Below are positions 14,320 through 25,710 of a DNA stretch of 64,000 bases, piece by piece. Origin of the DNA: Podospora pseudoanserina (Eukaryota > Ascomycota > Sordariomycetes > Sordariales > Podosporaceae). How positions within the stretch are numbered: the first letter of the stretch is position 1; the number at the start of each line of letters is the position of its first letter. The stretch spans positions 6,200,001-6,264,000 of the forward strand of contig NC_085920.1 of NCBI RefSeq assembly GCF_035222485.1, in the 5' to 3' direction. Made by a program: the position numbers and the translations under genes. Under the pieces are notes generated by a model. That model was given only the letters and a program-made list of their open reading frames with translations, was not told where the DNA came from and searched no databases.

Positions 14320-14725
14320 CGATTGTAGTTGTATTCCTGGCAGGCTCGTGCTTGTTATGATATATCTTGGGGTTGTAGTTCCTGGCTCTGGGTTGCTCTC
14401 GGCGCCTTTTGTTGTACCTAGTCGTCGGCTGGTTCCGGGCAGGCTCTCATTGTTGTTGTCGTTCCTTGGTGGGCCCCTATTGTACCTGCTTGTAGTTATA
14501 GTCGTAGTTCCTGCACACGTTGGTCAAAACAGTATATGGGCAGATACCTCTCGGCGGCCTTGTTGTAGTTGTAGTTCTCTCAGGATTCTACTTGCAGCTG
14601 TGGTCCTTGGCCAGCTGTAGTTGCTCTTATGCGGGTCCTGGCTGTCTCAAATTGTAGTTGTTTTCGGCAGCATCTAGTTGTAGTTGCTCTCGGCGGTCAT
14701 AGTTGCAGTTGTAGTTGTAGCCTTA
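14320..14725 (+). repeat. Cluster of degenerate GTTGTAGTT repeats
   Basis: Around ten variants of GTTGTAGTT or TTGTAGTTG recur across about 400 bp. They are separated by spacers that themselves share CTCTCGGCGG-like strings (near 14397, 14551 and 14686). The arrangement looks like a decayed minisatellite rather than a protein-coding repeat, because spacer lengths vary and do not keep a reading frame. Confidence 0.6.
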
Positions 14726-15799
14726 CTGGTCACAGTTGATGTTTCTCCGAGCACAGAGCGCCCGATGTTGTGAGATTCGATGTAGCCACAACCCCTTTTG
14801 GCAAAGTGAAGTCCAGAGCTACAGTGGTATAGTCTGGTCAGAACCCCTTTTCTGTACAAGATGGAGTTGTGATACCCTTTCCATCCCTTTCATCCCCTGT
14901 TTAGAGGTTGGCAGCAGCTGTCACGTAGGTATCGTATCGATTGAGCTAACAGGTTGGTATGATCCAAAGGTCAGGTCGGTAGCTTGAAAGTTTGGTCTGG
15001 AGATGTCGGTCGTCTTCTCGGGCTCTTGTTGGATTTAGAAGTACATATCAGTGCCAACTCGAAGATATTTTCCACAGCAAGGCATACCTCCAAATCTTGT
15101 CTGTCTTCATGTCGACCTAATGTGGTTGGCGGGCAGGAGAGAATACGACGAGCCAGGGATGTTGGTAATGGAAGATGAGCCAACGATGGCGGTGAGATAG
15201 GAGTGGTGACTTTTGCCGTCGAGTGCATTGTGGGTTTTGTTGATGGCCGAATGACTGTTGACATTGCCCTGGCCTCTTTCGATACATGTACTGAATGCTG
15301 GTTGCTCAGTCATGTGTCTCGGTGCCAGGAACCGAATAAGGCTGTCCGGGACCCTCTATCAATTCGACATTATCTCTGCGGCTTTCCTGGAGATTGCTGA
15401 GATATTGGAAGCCCGAGCTCCCATCCAGTTCCGCGCCAGCAGGGGCGGATCCGGAAAGAAGACGGGAGCGCTGACTGTTCGCAATGATGCGGAGCCGGCG
15501 CCGAGCTGGCCGGAGCTGAACTGGCCGGAGCTGTGGGTATCGACGTAACGAGAGATTCCAAGTCCAAGGGAATCTCACCAAACTCGCCTGGCAAGGACAA
15601 GCAGTTCGCCGGCTCCTCTTCCATGACCATCTTCTTGTACGACATCTTCACCACCAACTAGCCTCCCACATATACCCCTTCTCCCTGGAAGGACGTGACG
15701 CCAACTACCTCTAATAAAACTGCATCATCAAGAACTCAGCGGCAGAAACTCCGATCTCTCCCCTTTCAGAAAACCTGTCTATCTCTGGACACACAGGCT

Positions 15800-17350
15800 G
15801 CAGAACACCCCTTCCATGGCCTCACTGATACCACCGCCTGCATCTTAAACGACTCGAAATTAGCCTTGTAGACAACACATGCCTATCAAGCATTGAATTA
15901 AAGGTAAGTCGATATCGAACCCAAGCGCTCAGAATAGCTGAATTTGCAGAAAACCCAGTTCCGCTAGTTCCAATACGATCTTTCCTCGCAACATCCATGC
16001 CCATGGCACAACGATCAATTACCAATAACCCACGAAGGAGGATATAAAACAGCAGAGATGGAAGGACACACATTCCCTGGCTATGGACTGTAGAACGAAG
16101 TCTCCAAACACCAGAAACAATAGACAACCGCAGTTCACTCCAAGTTAGTGTGGGACGGTAGACCGTTCGTTATCCTATGACAACTGAGGACCCTTGATTC
16201 GCACAAGAAGGACTCAGGGGGCCATGCTTGATTGGACCTGTCTATTAAGACCAGGCTGTCCAGTACTGAGGTAGAGAGTTAGTTAAACTGTGGTCCTTTG
16301 GTGATGCGTGGTACGTGCTTGCCTGAAAATAAAACGAGCTCGTTTGGCACTAAATGAGCTCTTTAACTTTAATATGAGTTTGCTTAAACATTGAACTAAG
16401 GTGTGAAAGAGACTACTTTGTCTCAGGTCTCCATGAAGCGGATCACATGTATATTATCGCTGCCTTGAGCTTTTCCACCTCGTAATGCGACGGATGCTAG
16501 TGCAACAGACATAAGTTGTGAGCCATATGTACTTGCCTAACCTCCACGAGGCAAAAGTTGTTCCATCAAAAGGGTACTAGTAAAGAATACAGCCCACGTG
16601 ACGTTATTGGATTGCGCATAGTGGTCCAAAGAAGACGAAAAGACATGGATCCTGCGCACGCTATCCCAACCACAGTCACCAGATAAACAGCAGACCAGAT
16701 AAACAGCAGGCCAGATAAACAGTAGAGGCGAGACTACCCACCAGACAAAAGAGAGAGAAATGTGATGATATGCAGTCTCGAAGCTACCGGCTTGATATAA
16801 AGCCGCAGTACGATGAATGTTGGAAGAATAATAACCGCAGAGGCAGCCCAGGGATTCCATGTGCCAATATCATTCAACCTAGAGTGCCATCGAGGGGACC
16901 ATGCCATAATGACTGACTGGTTCGAGGTGCCCACTCAGTTCAAGACATGCCCGGGCCAGATATCAATGGATGCCTCAGCAGCAGTCTCGGGCCGCCGGCA
17001 TAGAGACTCGCACCAGCAGTTTCGCGGAGCCAAAGGTGCCCCGGCGGTACCAGAGACCGAAAGTGATGCTCAGAAGGAATGCAAAGAATTGCAAAGGCGC
17101 ATAGTAGGCAGCATAAACGATAAGAAAGAGTACTCAACTCGGCCAAAAGATATGTCAGGAGATGAGGACTTTCGTCCTCAACCAGGAGCAATAGTGCCGT
17201 CTGCGAGGTTGTACATATCAAGATTCTGGGGTACTTACCGGGAGACCCGCCACCATCTCGGACCCGCGGTCCTGCCGCCGCCGCCGTCGACCTCACCGGG
17301 ACTTGGCCCCCGGTTCATGGAGGTAGCCAGACAATTTGCAGCCTGGCATT
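15800..17350 (-). pseudogene. Hydrophobic coding-like fragments, possible decayed or intron-rich membrane protein gene
   Basis: Several minus-strand frames read as transmembrane-like segments: one at about 16990-17130 (VYAAYYAPLQFFAFLLSITF, followed by GLWYRRG), one at 16740-16890 (SAVIILPTFIVLRLYI) and one at about 16640-16740. A GTAAGT donor at about 17239-17234 and a CTGAC branch with AG acceptor near 17150 could frame one intron. I could not assemble a complete frame with a start codon, and part of the hydrophobicity comes from a 16-bp tandem repeat. The same DNA carries a 179-codon ATG-initiated frame on the + strand (16813-17352), which I do not recognise either. The call is weak: a pseudogene, a rapidly evolving gene and chance are all possible. 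Confidence 0.22.
16681..16728 (+). repeat. 16-bp minisatellite, three copies
   Basis: Three adjacent copies of a 16-bp unit beginning AGATAAACAGCAG start at 16681, 16697 and 16713, with one or two differences in each. On the minus strand the repeat encodes alternating hydrophobic residues (LFIW-like), which makes the surrounding frame look more membrane-like than it may be. Confidence 0.85.
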
Positions 17351-17629
17351 GAAACATAACTTCCCATCGGGTCACCAAACAGCCTTCCTTCGATACCCAA
17401 GAGGAGTCCCAAGTAACCGTAGATACCTTATTTCACAGTGATGATATTCCCGGAAGTTTAGGCAGGGCCCAACGCCAAGTCTCGGGTAACACAGCGCTTG
17501 GTAAACCTTGTGTAGCTTATCCCTGCCGCCGCCAAACCCGCGTTTTTGCCGAAGTGACCTAGCGCGCACGGGTCAGCGTTGCTTCGGTTGCTGGTGGTGC
17601 ATGCTTGGTTCAGCCTCGTGTCGCGCCAG

Positions 17630-18337
17630 TTGATCCATCGCCAACTCCCTTCAACTTTCAAGAGACCTATGCGACGGTCTGATACTCGATCCATACCACT
17701 TCTCCCAAGTCTTTACGTGTGCCGGCACCTCTCAAAGAACCCGGTAAGCTGCTTTGATGGACATTCCGGCTCTTCAATGCCCTGTTACAGAGCCCCTTCA
17801 CTCCTGGAAGAACATGCTTTGTCTACATAGCCATATCTACATCATGGCGCCTGGCCTGGTCTGCCTGCTAACCTGATTGATATCTCCAGACTCTACACAA
17901 GACTGTACCCCGCTGCGGACGACGACGAGCCCCGAACCGATCGAATACCGAATAGTAACCAAGGAGGAGACAACTTCAAGGTATGGACATCTGATTATGG
18001 TCTTGTTTTAGTTTCGTATCTCTCCCGTCAAGCCGACCGCCCGGATTCAGGGCCATCAACCGAGATACCCCCACCCCGTTCCCGAAGTCTAGCACCCACG
18101 ATATATGTTCTACCCCCAAGCCCGTCGTCCCCGATTGCACCCGAGAAGGATACACTGCCCAAGACTCCCGCTGAGCCGGCCCCTATTCTGTCAACCTCAT
18201 CCCGCCGGTTCGTGTGCCTAGTGGTATCAAAGCAGGACTCAACAGGTCTCAGCCCCACTCGCCAGCCAGTGGCTGTGAGACTATTCGGAGGAATAAAACG
18301 TGAGCATAGGCATCATGGATGCTTGTTCAGTCTCTAG
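17630..18337 (+). CDS. Possible two-exon fragment of an unrecognised gene, 5' end not found
   Basis: Two open segments, 17630-17743 and 17890-18337, are joined in frame by a good candidate intron (17744-17889): GTAAGC donor, GCTAAC branch at 17868-17873, CAG acceptor at 17887-17889. The spliced reading includes DPYHFSQVFTCAGTSQRTRL, then a short acidic run (AADDDEPRTDR), then a Pro/Ser-rich tail ending at TAG 18335-18337. The second segment is stop-free for 148 codons after the acceptor. There is no in-frame ATG in either piece, so an upstream exon would be needed, or this is a remnant. I recognise no domain. Frame length alone is not significant in 64 kb; the in-phase intron is the main support. 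Confidence 0.25.
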
Positions 18338-21030
18338 TGCTTGACTTGCTGCCTGGGAGTCTAGTCAGTTGTTGAGCTCGGTAGTGTCAAAAGTTTGCCC
18401 CGAAGAGCCTTTGGCTTATTAAAGCCAGCCCGTGGTTGAGGAAGCTTCATACAAGAGGAGGGAACAAATGGCCGGCATTGATGGACAACCAGGCTCGCCA
18501 GCGGCTCGACGTCGTTTATGACTGGGCCAGAAGCTTTGTTGTCTTTGATAGGGGAAGGTTCCCAGAGACATCCACAAGGGCCGAGGACATTGGACGCCTC
18601 CACATTTCTATACTTCTGGGGACTATAGTCTGTCAAACTTCGGTTGCTTGCCAGAAGTCCAGGTAATGGCTGGAGGAGTGCCTTGTCACCCAAGACTACT
18701 CACCTCCTGGTCTAGGGGTTCAGAGCGGTGGTCCAGGGGTTCAGAGCAGATGACTGGAGGAAACCTGACGGTCGACCCCTCGACGCAAACCCAAGCGCTT
18801 GAATTTTCAAACGGCCGCCCTATGTCACTGCTCGTCCTCTGCCGTTGTGGACGACCACCCACACGATGAAGATTGCCCAGCTTTCGTCGACTGGAGCTCG
18901 TCGACCCTTCACGTTAGAAGGACTCCTTGGCTTTCATACGCATCTTGTCTTGCTTGGCCGGCTACTCGTGGCTTCGGGATGGGATTGCCATGCAACAGGC
19001 TACATCGAAAGACAGGTTTCGTTCGTCAGCGACTCCCCGTTCTCGAGTCGAGTCAACTGTGGTTAGCAACCGCCCTGCCATACGATCCGTCCTCAACTCG
19101 CGCACTTAGCCTCTACCTTCGAAAAGCTCACCGCTGGCCCTTCGAGTAGCCACGACATCGGTAGACTGCGACAAGACAGGCGGAGATCACTGGGTTACCA
19201 CAGGCTCCTCATACTTGTTGGTTTTGTTGCCTCTCGCCAACTACAGCCATCTCCGTGCCAACCAAGAGAATAGGGGAGTTGAACTACACAGACCAGATAT
19301 ATCGTTGGACGTGTTGCCCACACCAGACCACCGAGCAATTTTTGCCAACCTCTCAGCCAGATGCTTGTCGTCGACCATGATCCTTCTCCAGTCTACCAGG
19401 AGTACAGACTGCCCCCCAGCAGAAACGACACTCCGCCTCGAACCCCCGCTTTCACAGCACTACCATACCGGCAACTCCCAGAAGGCTTGTTCAAGGCGGG
19501 TAGCAAGGACCAGATTCCCAAACACTCAAAGCTCCTGCTCTACTACCTCCACGGCAGCTCTCGATCCTGATCTAGTCCCAGACCATCACCAAGGCTACGC
19601 TGCGCGAACTGTCAGCTACATTTGCTTCGGCTCTTTCCCCGTTGCAACCCATGAGGCACTGGACACTAGAGACCCCAGACATGCCTTTGAGGACCCGTCT
19701 GCTGCTGTCTCATTGCGGTATCCGCCCCCGAATTCCTTGAAGTCCAACCCAGTCAAGGAGCTCATATCTCCGCCCACGTTCGACCGGAGCTCTTCGTTTT
19801 TCAATTACTTCTTGTCCTCCATGGTTACAAGCCAGTGATGCAAAGAAACCAGCAAAAAGCGGAGAAAAAACTCAACCATGTCTGGGGCGTCGACAAGCTC
19901 CATGCTGCTTGTTTGAGATTCCACGCCTTCACACAAGCCAGCTTTCCATCTGAGCCTCTAATTGCTTCACAGCAGGACGAGAACACGCCTGATATGTCAC
20001 ATAAGTCACCCACATGATAGTGCTATCTCTCTGTGCTGCTCTCCCTGCTTGTGGTGCCGCTCCACTCCGCTAGCCCGAGCTCGCCTGAGACGCCCTACGC
20101 AGCCACAGACATCCTGTGCTCCGTAGACAGCACGTTTCAAGATTGGAAAGAAGATGGGAGCAGGATAACATAGTGTTCTTGGTGCTGGAGGCTTCTACCA
20201 GTGGGCATTGGCAGTATGCGGCGCTTCGCGCAGTTCCGCTGAGAAGAGTCCAAGAACCCCCTTTACAGCCCCACCGACCACAAACAAGAGCTTGGCCGCA
20301 GTAGCCACATGCCTGGCTTGGCACAGGCGCCTCTTTTACAAGGCTGAGAACCCCTTTCCAGACGTATTACTGGTCATCAGATGGAAGAGTCCGCAATCAC
20401 CACGAGAAAAGGTCACCAAAAACTACTCTGGGAGGCAAATGAGATGCCTATCAGCCTACCTACCCGCGAGCGTCCACCTTGGCCCAGTCAACCTACCTCT
20501 AAACAAGAGCCTGTCAAGCAACCCACGTCTGCCTGACCATCAATTTGAAGGATCCATTGTAGAGCAGAAACAATTACCACCCGACAGACCCGAAACGACT
20601 TCAGGCAAGAGTAAAAAGCGGAGATGAGAGACAAAGCTATATCAGACGGAGTACAATGTAGGCACAGAACTAAGGAGACAACGCCCCACTGTCGGTCTTT
20701 AATTGCCCTTCGGTCCTACCGGTCTTTTCTTGCCTGTCGGGGCCGAAAGGCCGAAGGTAGCCACCAGAGGCGCGCCCTATCTATTGAGGCTCCTTTCTCT
20801 GGGATCTCTTCCCGCTCTCTCTCTTCCTGGTACTGAACCACAGTCAAGACGTCAAGAGAACCCAAGCCGCCAAGGACATCCAAGCCGTCAATAATATCCA
20901 AGTCTAAGTACCGATAGTCATGCTGCCAAGACCATTCAGGCCATCAAGAACCCGGGGAGAGCCAGGGCCTAGCACTTGGCTTGCCCTCCATGTGCTTTTC
21001 CGTCGGTAGACGGTTGAGCCAAACAAAGTT
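18338..21030. other. Geneless region with short repeats
   Basis: Several open frames of 60-207 codons exist on the + strand, but they start at TTG or GTG rather than ATG, lack motifs and overlap in competing frames. A 21-bp unit is duplicated at 18709-18750. Near 20850-20960 a loose repeat around the words CCAAG and GTCAAGA recurs with decay. No gene can be supported. Confidence 0.45.
18709..18750 (+). repeat. Tandem duplication of a 21-bp unit
   Basis: Two adjacent copies, 18709-18729 and 18730-18750, of a unit containing AGGGGTTCAGAGC, differing at about three positions. It lies in non-coding sequence. Confidence 0.8.
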
Positions 21031-24000
21031 CATGGAAGTAAGTAGTCCTCCCCGTCATGCCATCATCTCCAGCACTGGCTAACCGTTCTTTCCCAGGCAC
21101 TCTTCTGAGATGGACATCGTCCTATTCCTTTGGACTTGCTTTGCTACCTCATAGTTCTCACAAAGACGCCGCCCTTTTCACGATCCACCGAACTATTCCT
21201 CAACCTACGGCGTGAACACATCACTGGTCCTCCATCCGACGAAAGAGATGACTCCGAACAAACCCAAAACGTCTCTTCAATCAGGATCCCTCCGATCGAA
21301 CCCTCGACTGTCAAGCCAAACTCTATTCAAAGGCCTCGAGCAGGCCCAAGGCGGCTTGAAGCCAAACTCCCGGAGCCAGTTGCACCGCACTCTAGCTCGA
21401 TCGATCCGCTCCACGGCAGGGCTTCAGTTCGCATCAGAAACTAGCCAGGACGGATGGGAGGATACTCGAGACGGTACAGAGCCGAGAAGGATTGGCATGC
21501 CAAAACGCCCATGTTCTTGGATCATTGCTCTACACGCCGCGACAACCGGACACATTGGAGCGGTTTCGACCGGGACTTCTCTCTGCTTAGGGGCTTTCGG
21601 TGGTCCTCTGTTTGTTGTTTTGTCCACAGCCTCCGAGATTGCTTCAACCAGGAACTCTGGACTGGCGTGCTTTTGCCTGTTCAAAGTTGGCAACACTTCT
21701 TCTAGGACGGGACCTTGACCTAGACGACGTGGAATACTTCGAGATGGTTGTAGCTGCCCTTGACCAAAGTTGGTTTGCTGGGTGGCTCAGCTGTGTCTAC
21801 TGCTTGGTTTCTTGTTGTTTCCAGATGATTATTGGAACACTTCTAAGGGTTGGATCGTGCGTCTGTTACTCTGCTTCCCGATTTCCCTGGGGAATTGGCT
21901 ATGGAAGACTGGACACCTACTTGGGGGTAGTTCACCGCCTGGAATTTTGGCAACAGTGCTAGATGACCTGTCTCTGGACCCCTGTGCTTGCACCTCCTGC
22001 TCTCATTGCCTCTGTTACTGGACTAGACACAAAAATAACTGGCCATAATCAACTACTAGGTGTGCTGACCCCCTCACAGGTACGCCACACCGCCCACACC
22101 TTGCCCCGAGCTCCCTTCCTCCACCCAGGATTGTTTATTTCTGCCTTGTGGTCGCTCCTCACCCCACACTACCAAAGGCTTTTTCTTCCTGCAACCTCGT
22201 TCGCATTCTTCGTGGCATTTCCCCCCCACGAATCACTCATCACCAGCTCTCGCGACCTTTTCTCACAGGTTACAGCAGATTCAGGACTACGACCACACTT
22301 GAACCATCATATCAGGTATGTATTCACGATTCTTTGCCATCATCTTTTGGTTTTCCCTTCATCCCCAACTGTGGTCGCGGGCGAGGACTAGTTTGGTCCG
22401 GTCTCTTTTGACCACACTGCCAGTAGCAGTAATTTCCTACCTCACCTCTGCTTTATCCTTCTCAAGCTCCTCAGATGTGTTTTCGTCCACCTCTCATTGT
22501 ATCTCCCCAATCACAGATAGCACCATCGTTCCCTTCCCGGCTGGATTCATTGTTGTTCGTCATTCCTGGGCTTGTTGGTGGTCAGGGTGTAAACAAACAA
22601 ACAATCATTGTATCATCCTCTTCCAACACCCATTATATCTCATCTGAATGTCGGTTTCCCTCTGTCTTTGAAACACTGCTTTGTTAGCGTGGACTGGACA
22701 CACATCGGACAACTTTAATCTTCTCAACTTCTCCCCGTTTATATACTCCCTCCACATTCAGCACCCTTCTATCCTATAGCCTACCTATCCACGCGAGCAC
22801 CCATACTCTCTCGTGGTTCCCTTCAATAGCGATCCCGTACGTCGATGACGTATACAGGACACAACAGTATCGCTTCTCAATTTGCCTCGACCTAACAGTC
22901 AGCCCTATCAGCGTTGTCTACCACAACACCCATCCACCATTCAGGTATTTGGAAACCCCCTCTTGTTTCTTTTCCCCTGCACCAACACCTTTTCTTCCAC
23001 AGCCACAGTTGGACTTGAGAACCCTTCTTCAATCACATCCTGTTCTTCCACCCTATGCCTCGTTGATCTCGAGTACCCTTCACCTTCGAGTCACTTGTCT
23101 ACTCAGTCACTTCTTCATCAAGCCAAGCACAACTCCAGCAAGCGACTCTCCACCGGGTCTGCTACCTTGACTGTCCTCCCCGTCCGCTGCCTTCATCTTC
23201 TTCACCTCCTCGCTACACCCTCCCTGTTTGTCTAGGACATTACTAACACTTGATAATAGTTCCTCATTCCCGTCTTCAAACCGACCGCTTAACTCAGCCA
23301 TAAGGTATACCATCCATCTTCTATTCACTTATGAAAGACTTGAAGCTAACAAGTATTCGGCTCCCAGATAGCACCGATCTGATCGCAACGTAAGTCTACC
23401 ACCCATCACAGCCCGATCTTCTAGATCTATCGACATCAAGCTTCAGTCCAGCCAAGACGTTATGTGGTCGTGAAACCCCATCATCCTCTTCACCTTGCTT
23501 CTACACACCACACTACACCCCTATTACAGCTGCTGCACTGGCCACGCCCAGTCACTCTTGGCAGACCCGCTTTTCCCACCCCTTTCCCCATTGTTACTTT
23601 GGGTGGGGTCGGCGAAGTTGCTCCTAATGATCAATGCTCAGGCAGAAGTCACAAGGAGCTCACTAGGTTTCTCCTTAGGGAGTGTCCTATGTTCGCCCTG
23701 CACTCGTCCCTCATTTCCCTCACTTTATCCTACCTTCTCCGAGTGATTCCCACTGACTGCACAGCTCTCACTTTGGTTTCACAGCTTTTCGAGGAGAACA
23801 GACAATAACCATGATCTAGGGTTTTAGGCAGGGGTTTTCAGAGTTGGCAGTTCAAGAGGAAGCAAATCATTGGGATTTAGTCCTCATCTTTCACACCTGT
23901 ATCTCCAAGAACCACACTTGAGAGGGAAGAAGGGCAAACAAAAAGCCAGCACCAGGAGTTCACAAGCACAGAGCTTGACTCCTTGATTTCAGTTTTCGTC

Positions 24001-24279
24001 GATCGCCACCTTGAAGGTTGATCGAAGTGTACGTATTACAAACTCTCTGCCTTTGTTTTCCTATCACATCTTTATGGATCATCCTTTTCATCGCATCATA
24101 TTTGCACTTTCACTTGGTCGGCGTTGAAGCTGGGACATGCTGTCTCTAGCCAAGGGTGCCGATTACGAATCGCAACCGTACATTTTTGTTTCCGTTTGGG
24201 CATGTATTCTAATCTAATAGCCAGGGCTTAATCATATCTGATTTCAAAGCACACAAGAACTCTCACACAAGCATCCACA
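21031..24279 (+). other. Probable spliced non-coding leader or long non-coding transcript upstream of the RRM gene
   Basis: The + strand is markedly rich in pyrimidines and carries consensus introns. Intron 21038-21096 has GTAAGT, GCTAAC (21078-21083) and CCCAG. Intron 23305-23366 has GTATAC, GCTAAC (23345-23350) and CCCAG. A branch and acceptor, ACTAAC at 23242-23247 and TAG ending at 23259, follow a CAG|GTATTT donor at 22945. Further donors lie at 22080 (GTACGC), 22316 (GTATGT), 23390 (GTAAGT) and 24029 (GTACGT). A CTGAT branch with AAG acceptor ends at 24249, only 30 nt before the RRM start codon. The intervening pieces do not keep a common reading frame. The simplest view is a multi-exon 5' untranslated region for the RRM gene, including a 23-nt exon at 23367-23389; an independent lncRNA is the alternative. 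Confidence 0.5.
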
Positions 24280-25710
24280 ATGGCTGAGAACGACGATTTC
24301 GTCCTCGACGTCTACGGGGATGAGAAGAATGACCAGGGCGGTAACGATCACCAAGAGAACGGCAACAGCGGTCACTATGACAGAGAGGATGCCCACGCCG
24401 GCAATAGCCAGGGCAACCACGAGGACTATGACTACGCCGGTGAGAACGGTGACGAGAACCGGGGTCAGGGCCACAACGGCGCCGACCTGTACGACATGGG
24501 CGAGTCTGACGGCCAGGCCCAGCCGCGTCAGAGCCCCCAGCCCAAGCAGGGCATCAAGCGCAAGGAGGGTGAGGGTTCGGATGAGCGCCCTGTCGACCCC
24601 GGCGCCACCACCGCGCTGCTCATCAATGAGCTGAACTGGTGGACGACTGACGACGACATCCGCGGTTGGGCTGTTCAGGCCCAATGTGAGGCTGAACTCA
24701 AAGACATTACTTTCAGCGAGCACAAGGTTAACGGCAAGAGCAAGGGGTAAGTTTTGTTTTGTTTTCTCTCGCACATCAGATAAAAGCCTTGGAGCGGTTT
24801 GCTAACACCAATACATCGGATTAGACAAGCTTATGTCGAGTTCACGTCCCAGCAGGCCGCCACGGCGGTCAAGCACCGCATCGAGTCGCTGGCCAACGAG
24901 CCGAATCAGCCGGCGTCGAAGCGTCCCACGGCGATTTACAACAATCCGTCGTTCAACCCTTTCCGGACGCTGCCCAAGGACACCCCCAACCGGGGCGGTG
25001 CTCCCAGAGATGGCCAAGGTGGTGGTCGTCCTCCTGTTGGCCCAAACCACAATGATTCGCAGCGCCCGAACAGCTACCAGGGCGGCAACAACGGCTTTGG
25101 TGGTGGCGGTTACCGCGGTAGAGGTGGTTACACTCCTCGTGGTCAGATGAACCGCGGTGGTTATAGCAATTACCAGGGCGGCATGAACAACCAGTTCAAC
25201 CCCGGTAACAACATGGGCTTCAACGCTGGCGGTGGCGGTGGTTATGGTGGTGGTGGCGGCGGGTTCAACAACAGAGGTGGAATGGGCATGATGGGTCGTG
25301 GTGGTGGCATGCGCGGTCGCGGTGGTGGCGGCGCTGGAAATGCCATGGGTATGATGCCCATGAACCCCATGGCTGGCGGTGGCATGATGGGAATGGGTGC
25401 TGGTATGAACCCCATGATGATGGGTGGTGCTGGCCCAATGGGTATGGGTGGACCCATGGGTGGTATGCCTGGTAAGGACCCCGGAACTGACTTTTCCCCT
25501 GGCGGCACTGGGCCGTCTCGACTTTTTCTTTTCTTTTTTTGACCGCCTGCTAACGCGAAAGGACCCATCTCAGCCTTCCAAGGGATGGGCAACCAGTTTT
25601 CCCAACCGTTCGGGTTTGGTGGAGGTTCGGGTGGTGCTGGTGGGTTCGGTGGCGGTGGGAACAGCCAAGCCCAGAATCCGCATGGTGCGAAGCGTCCCCG
25701 GGGGGAGTAG
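24280..25710 (+). CDS. RRM and glycine-rich RNA-binding protein, CFIm68/CPSF6-like
   Basis: Three exons, 24280-24746, 24825-25471 and 25562-25710, give 420 residues. Both introns have strong signals (GTAAGT with GCTAAC and TAG; GTAAGG with GCTAAC and AAG) and phases that match. Order of parts: an acidic, Gly/Asn/Asp-rich N-terminus (about 1-85); a basic patch (KQGIKRKEGEG); one RRM (about 109-180) with RNP2-like LLINEL followed by NWWTTDDDIRGW and RNP1-like KSKGQAYVEF; a YNNPSFNPFRTLPKD segment; then a long Gly/Met/Asn-rich RGG tail ending KRPRGE. The WWTTD loop and the RRM layout match the CPSF6 (cleavage factor Im 68 kDa) type, so a nuclear role in pre-mRNA 3'-end processing or mRNA handling is inferred. 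The stop TAG is followed in frame by 49 more codons of RGG-like sequence (see findings). Confidence 0.9.

Noticed and set aside
19215-19838. 207-codon + strand frame
   Set aside because: It starts at TTG, shows no motif and sits in pyrimidine-rich DNA with competing frames. I could not support it as a gene.
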